From: Planctomycetota bacterium | GTDB taxonomy: Bacteria > Planctomycetota > Planctomycetia > Pirellulales > Pirellulaceae | DNA length: 64,000 nt | Direction: 5' to 3' | Assembly: GCA_026692845.1 (NCBI GenBank) | Contig: JAPLNM010000099.1 | Location: forward strand, 1 to 64,000 | Shown here: positions 63,936 to 64,000 of the stretch, in pieces | Numbering within the stretch: position 1 is the first letter of the stretch | Layout of the letters: every line of letters begins with the position of its first letter | Notes under the pieces: generated by a model | Told to the model about the DNA's origin: nothing | Seen by the model: the letters and a program-made list of their open reading frames with translations, nothing else | Database searches by the model: none | Position numbers and translations under genes: made by a program

Positions 63936-64000
63936 GGTGGGAGTTGGATCTACCCCGCGCGGTATCTGCGTTCGGCTTGTCGGAACAGGCGCGCCCCGGG
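63936..64000 (+). other. DGR-like variable region C (VR-C), cut by window end
   Basis: First 65 bp of a third cassette. It differs from VR-A and VR-B only at codons 5, 6, 17, 18, 19 and 20, always at positions 1 or 2 (here ATC TAC; AAC AGG CGC GCC). Out of frame with the ATG at 63353. Confidence 0.75.

Larger units (their letters stand above)
63353..64000 (+). pseudogene. Partial tandem FGE copy, frameshifted, runs off the window
   Basis: Starts 11 nt after the stop of the vWA/FGE gene and repeats its FGE domain from MVTQRMRWIKPGEF on, without any N-terminal domain. Upstream of the shift most differences from the first copy are silent, so the duplication is recent. A 16-bp tandem duplication (CCAACTATCGTTACCG twice, 63630-63661) shifts the frame by one, so the peptide from 63353 ends at 63724, while the rest of the FGE domain (PTEAQWEYACRAG onward, through RGGSWIYPARY) continues in another frame to the window end. 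It could be a pseudogene, a sequence error, or a silent VR donor. Its own variable region starts at 63936. Confidence 0.75.

Noticed and set aside
49262-64000. FGE-fold proteins as sulfatase-activating enzymes for the sulfatase at 41.7 kb
   Set aside because: The catalytic cysteine pair that should follow GGS is absent in all FGE copies here, and the C-terminus is hypervariable, which fits ligand binding and not catalysis.
46251-64000. DGR reverse transcriptase or template repeat inside the window
   Set aside because: No protein with reverse-transcriptase motifs was seen, and the block TTCGGCTTGTCGG occurs only in the three variable regions, on either strand; the template must be outside.
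1-64000. CRISPR array
   Set aside because: The repeat clusters (2.8-3.2 kb, 41.8 kb, 28.16 kb) lack regular unique spacers and cas genes; they are interspersed or coding minisatellite repeats.
1-64000. tRNA or rRNA genes
   Set aside because: No cloverleaf with T-loop GTTCGANTC and matching acceptor stem, and no rRNA-like conserved block, was found by eye.

Overview
The window looks like a chromosomal segment of a Planctomycetota bacterium, probably Pirellulaceae-like. This rests on gene content and not on a database search. The typical genes are a double-length UvrA, a PVC-type cytochrome c fused to SGNH and dehydrogenase-like parts, a secreted sulfatase, many secreted proteins, HAF repeats and several FGE-sulfatase-fold proteins. 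Short interspersed repeats in the gaps, frequent TTG/GTG starts and weak ribosome-binding sites also fit.

Layout. 1-10 kb: a HAF-repeat secreted protein, a VapBC-like toxin-antitoxin pair, an ADP-ribosylglycohydrolase, a small orphan protein and an ordinary FGE-fold protein, set among repeat-filled gaps (GTGCCAGGCAC elements), then a YCF48-like protein, a lipid kinase and a Tat-exported Gfo/Idh/MocA protein. 10-32 kb: thioredoxin reductase, a four-NBD tandem UvrA, a DUF4091-like secreted protein, GreA with an intrinsic terminator in its leader, a squalene-cyclase-repeat protein coupled to ExbD, a degenerate NtrC-type regulator, an epimerase, a penicillin-acylase-family hydrolase and a heptaheme cytochrome with TPRs. 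32.7-41.5 kb: a compact leftward operon (PVC cytochrome protein, fmt, APC permease, large secreted TPR-like protein). 41.7-45.9 kb: sulfatase, glycosidase and an orphan solute-binding lipoprotein.

46.3-64 kb (the window end) is the exceptional part: a rightward, tightly packed accessory island that reads as a biological-conflict system. In order it holds a STAND-type NTPase, a FGE/C-type-lectin-fold protein, a CHAT (caspase-like) protease, a protein with a MfnB-like TIM-barrel segment, a HAD-like protein, a second CHAT-like protein, an adaptor that shares its N-terminal domain with the first CHAT protein, a MoxR AAA+ ATPase, a vWA-like/FGE fusion, and a partial, frameshifted tandem copy of that FGE domain. 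The three FGE C-termini carry a 108-bp segment (the third cut by the window edge) that is almost identical in DNA although the rest of the first gene is strongly diverged from the other two. Every difference within it falls on codon positions 1 or 2, at sites that fit adenine-directed mutagenesis. This is the signature of variable regions of a diversity-generating retroelement (DGR). No reverse transcriptase or template repeat was found in the window, so they should lie beyond position 64000 or elsewhere. I infer a system in which hypervariable lectin-fold sensors, MoxR/vWA and STAND ATPases control caspase-like effectors.

Several unrelated genes also carry short in-frame tandem duplications of 9-24 bp, so the genome seems prone to minisatellite growth.
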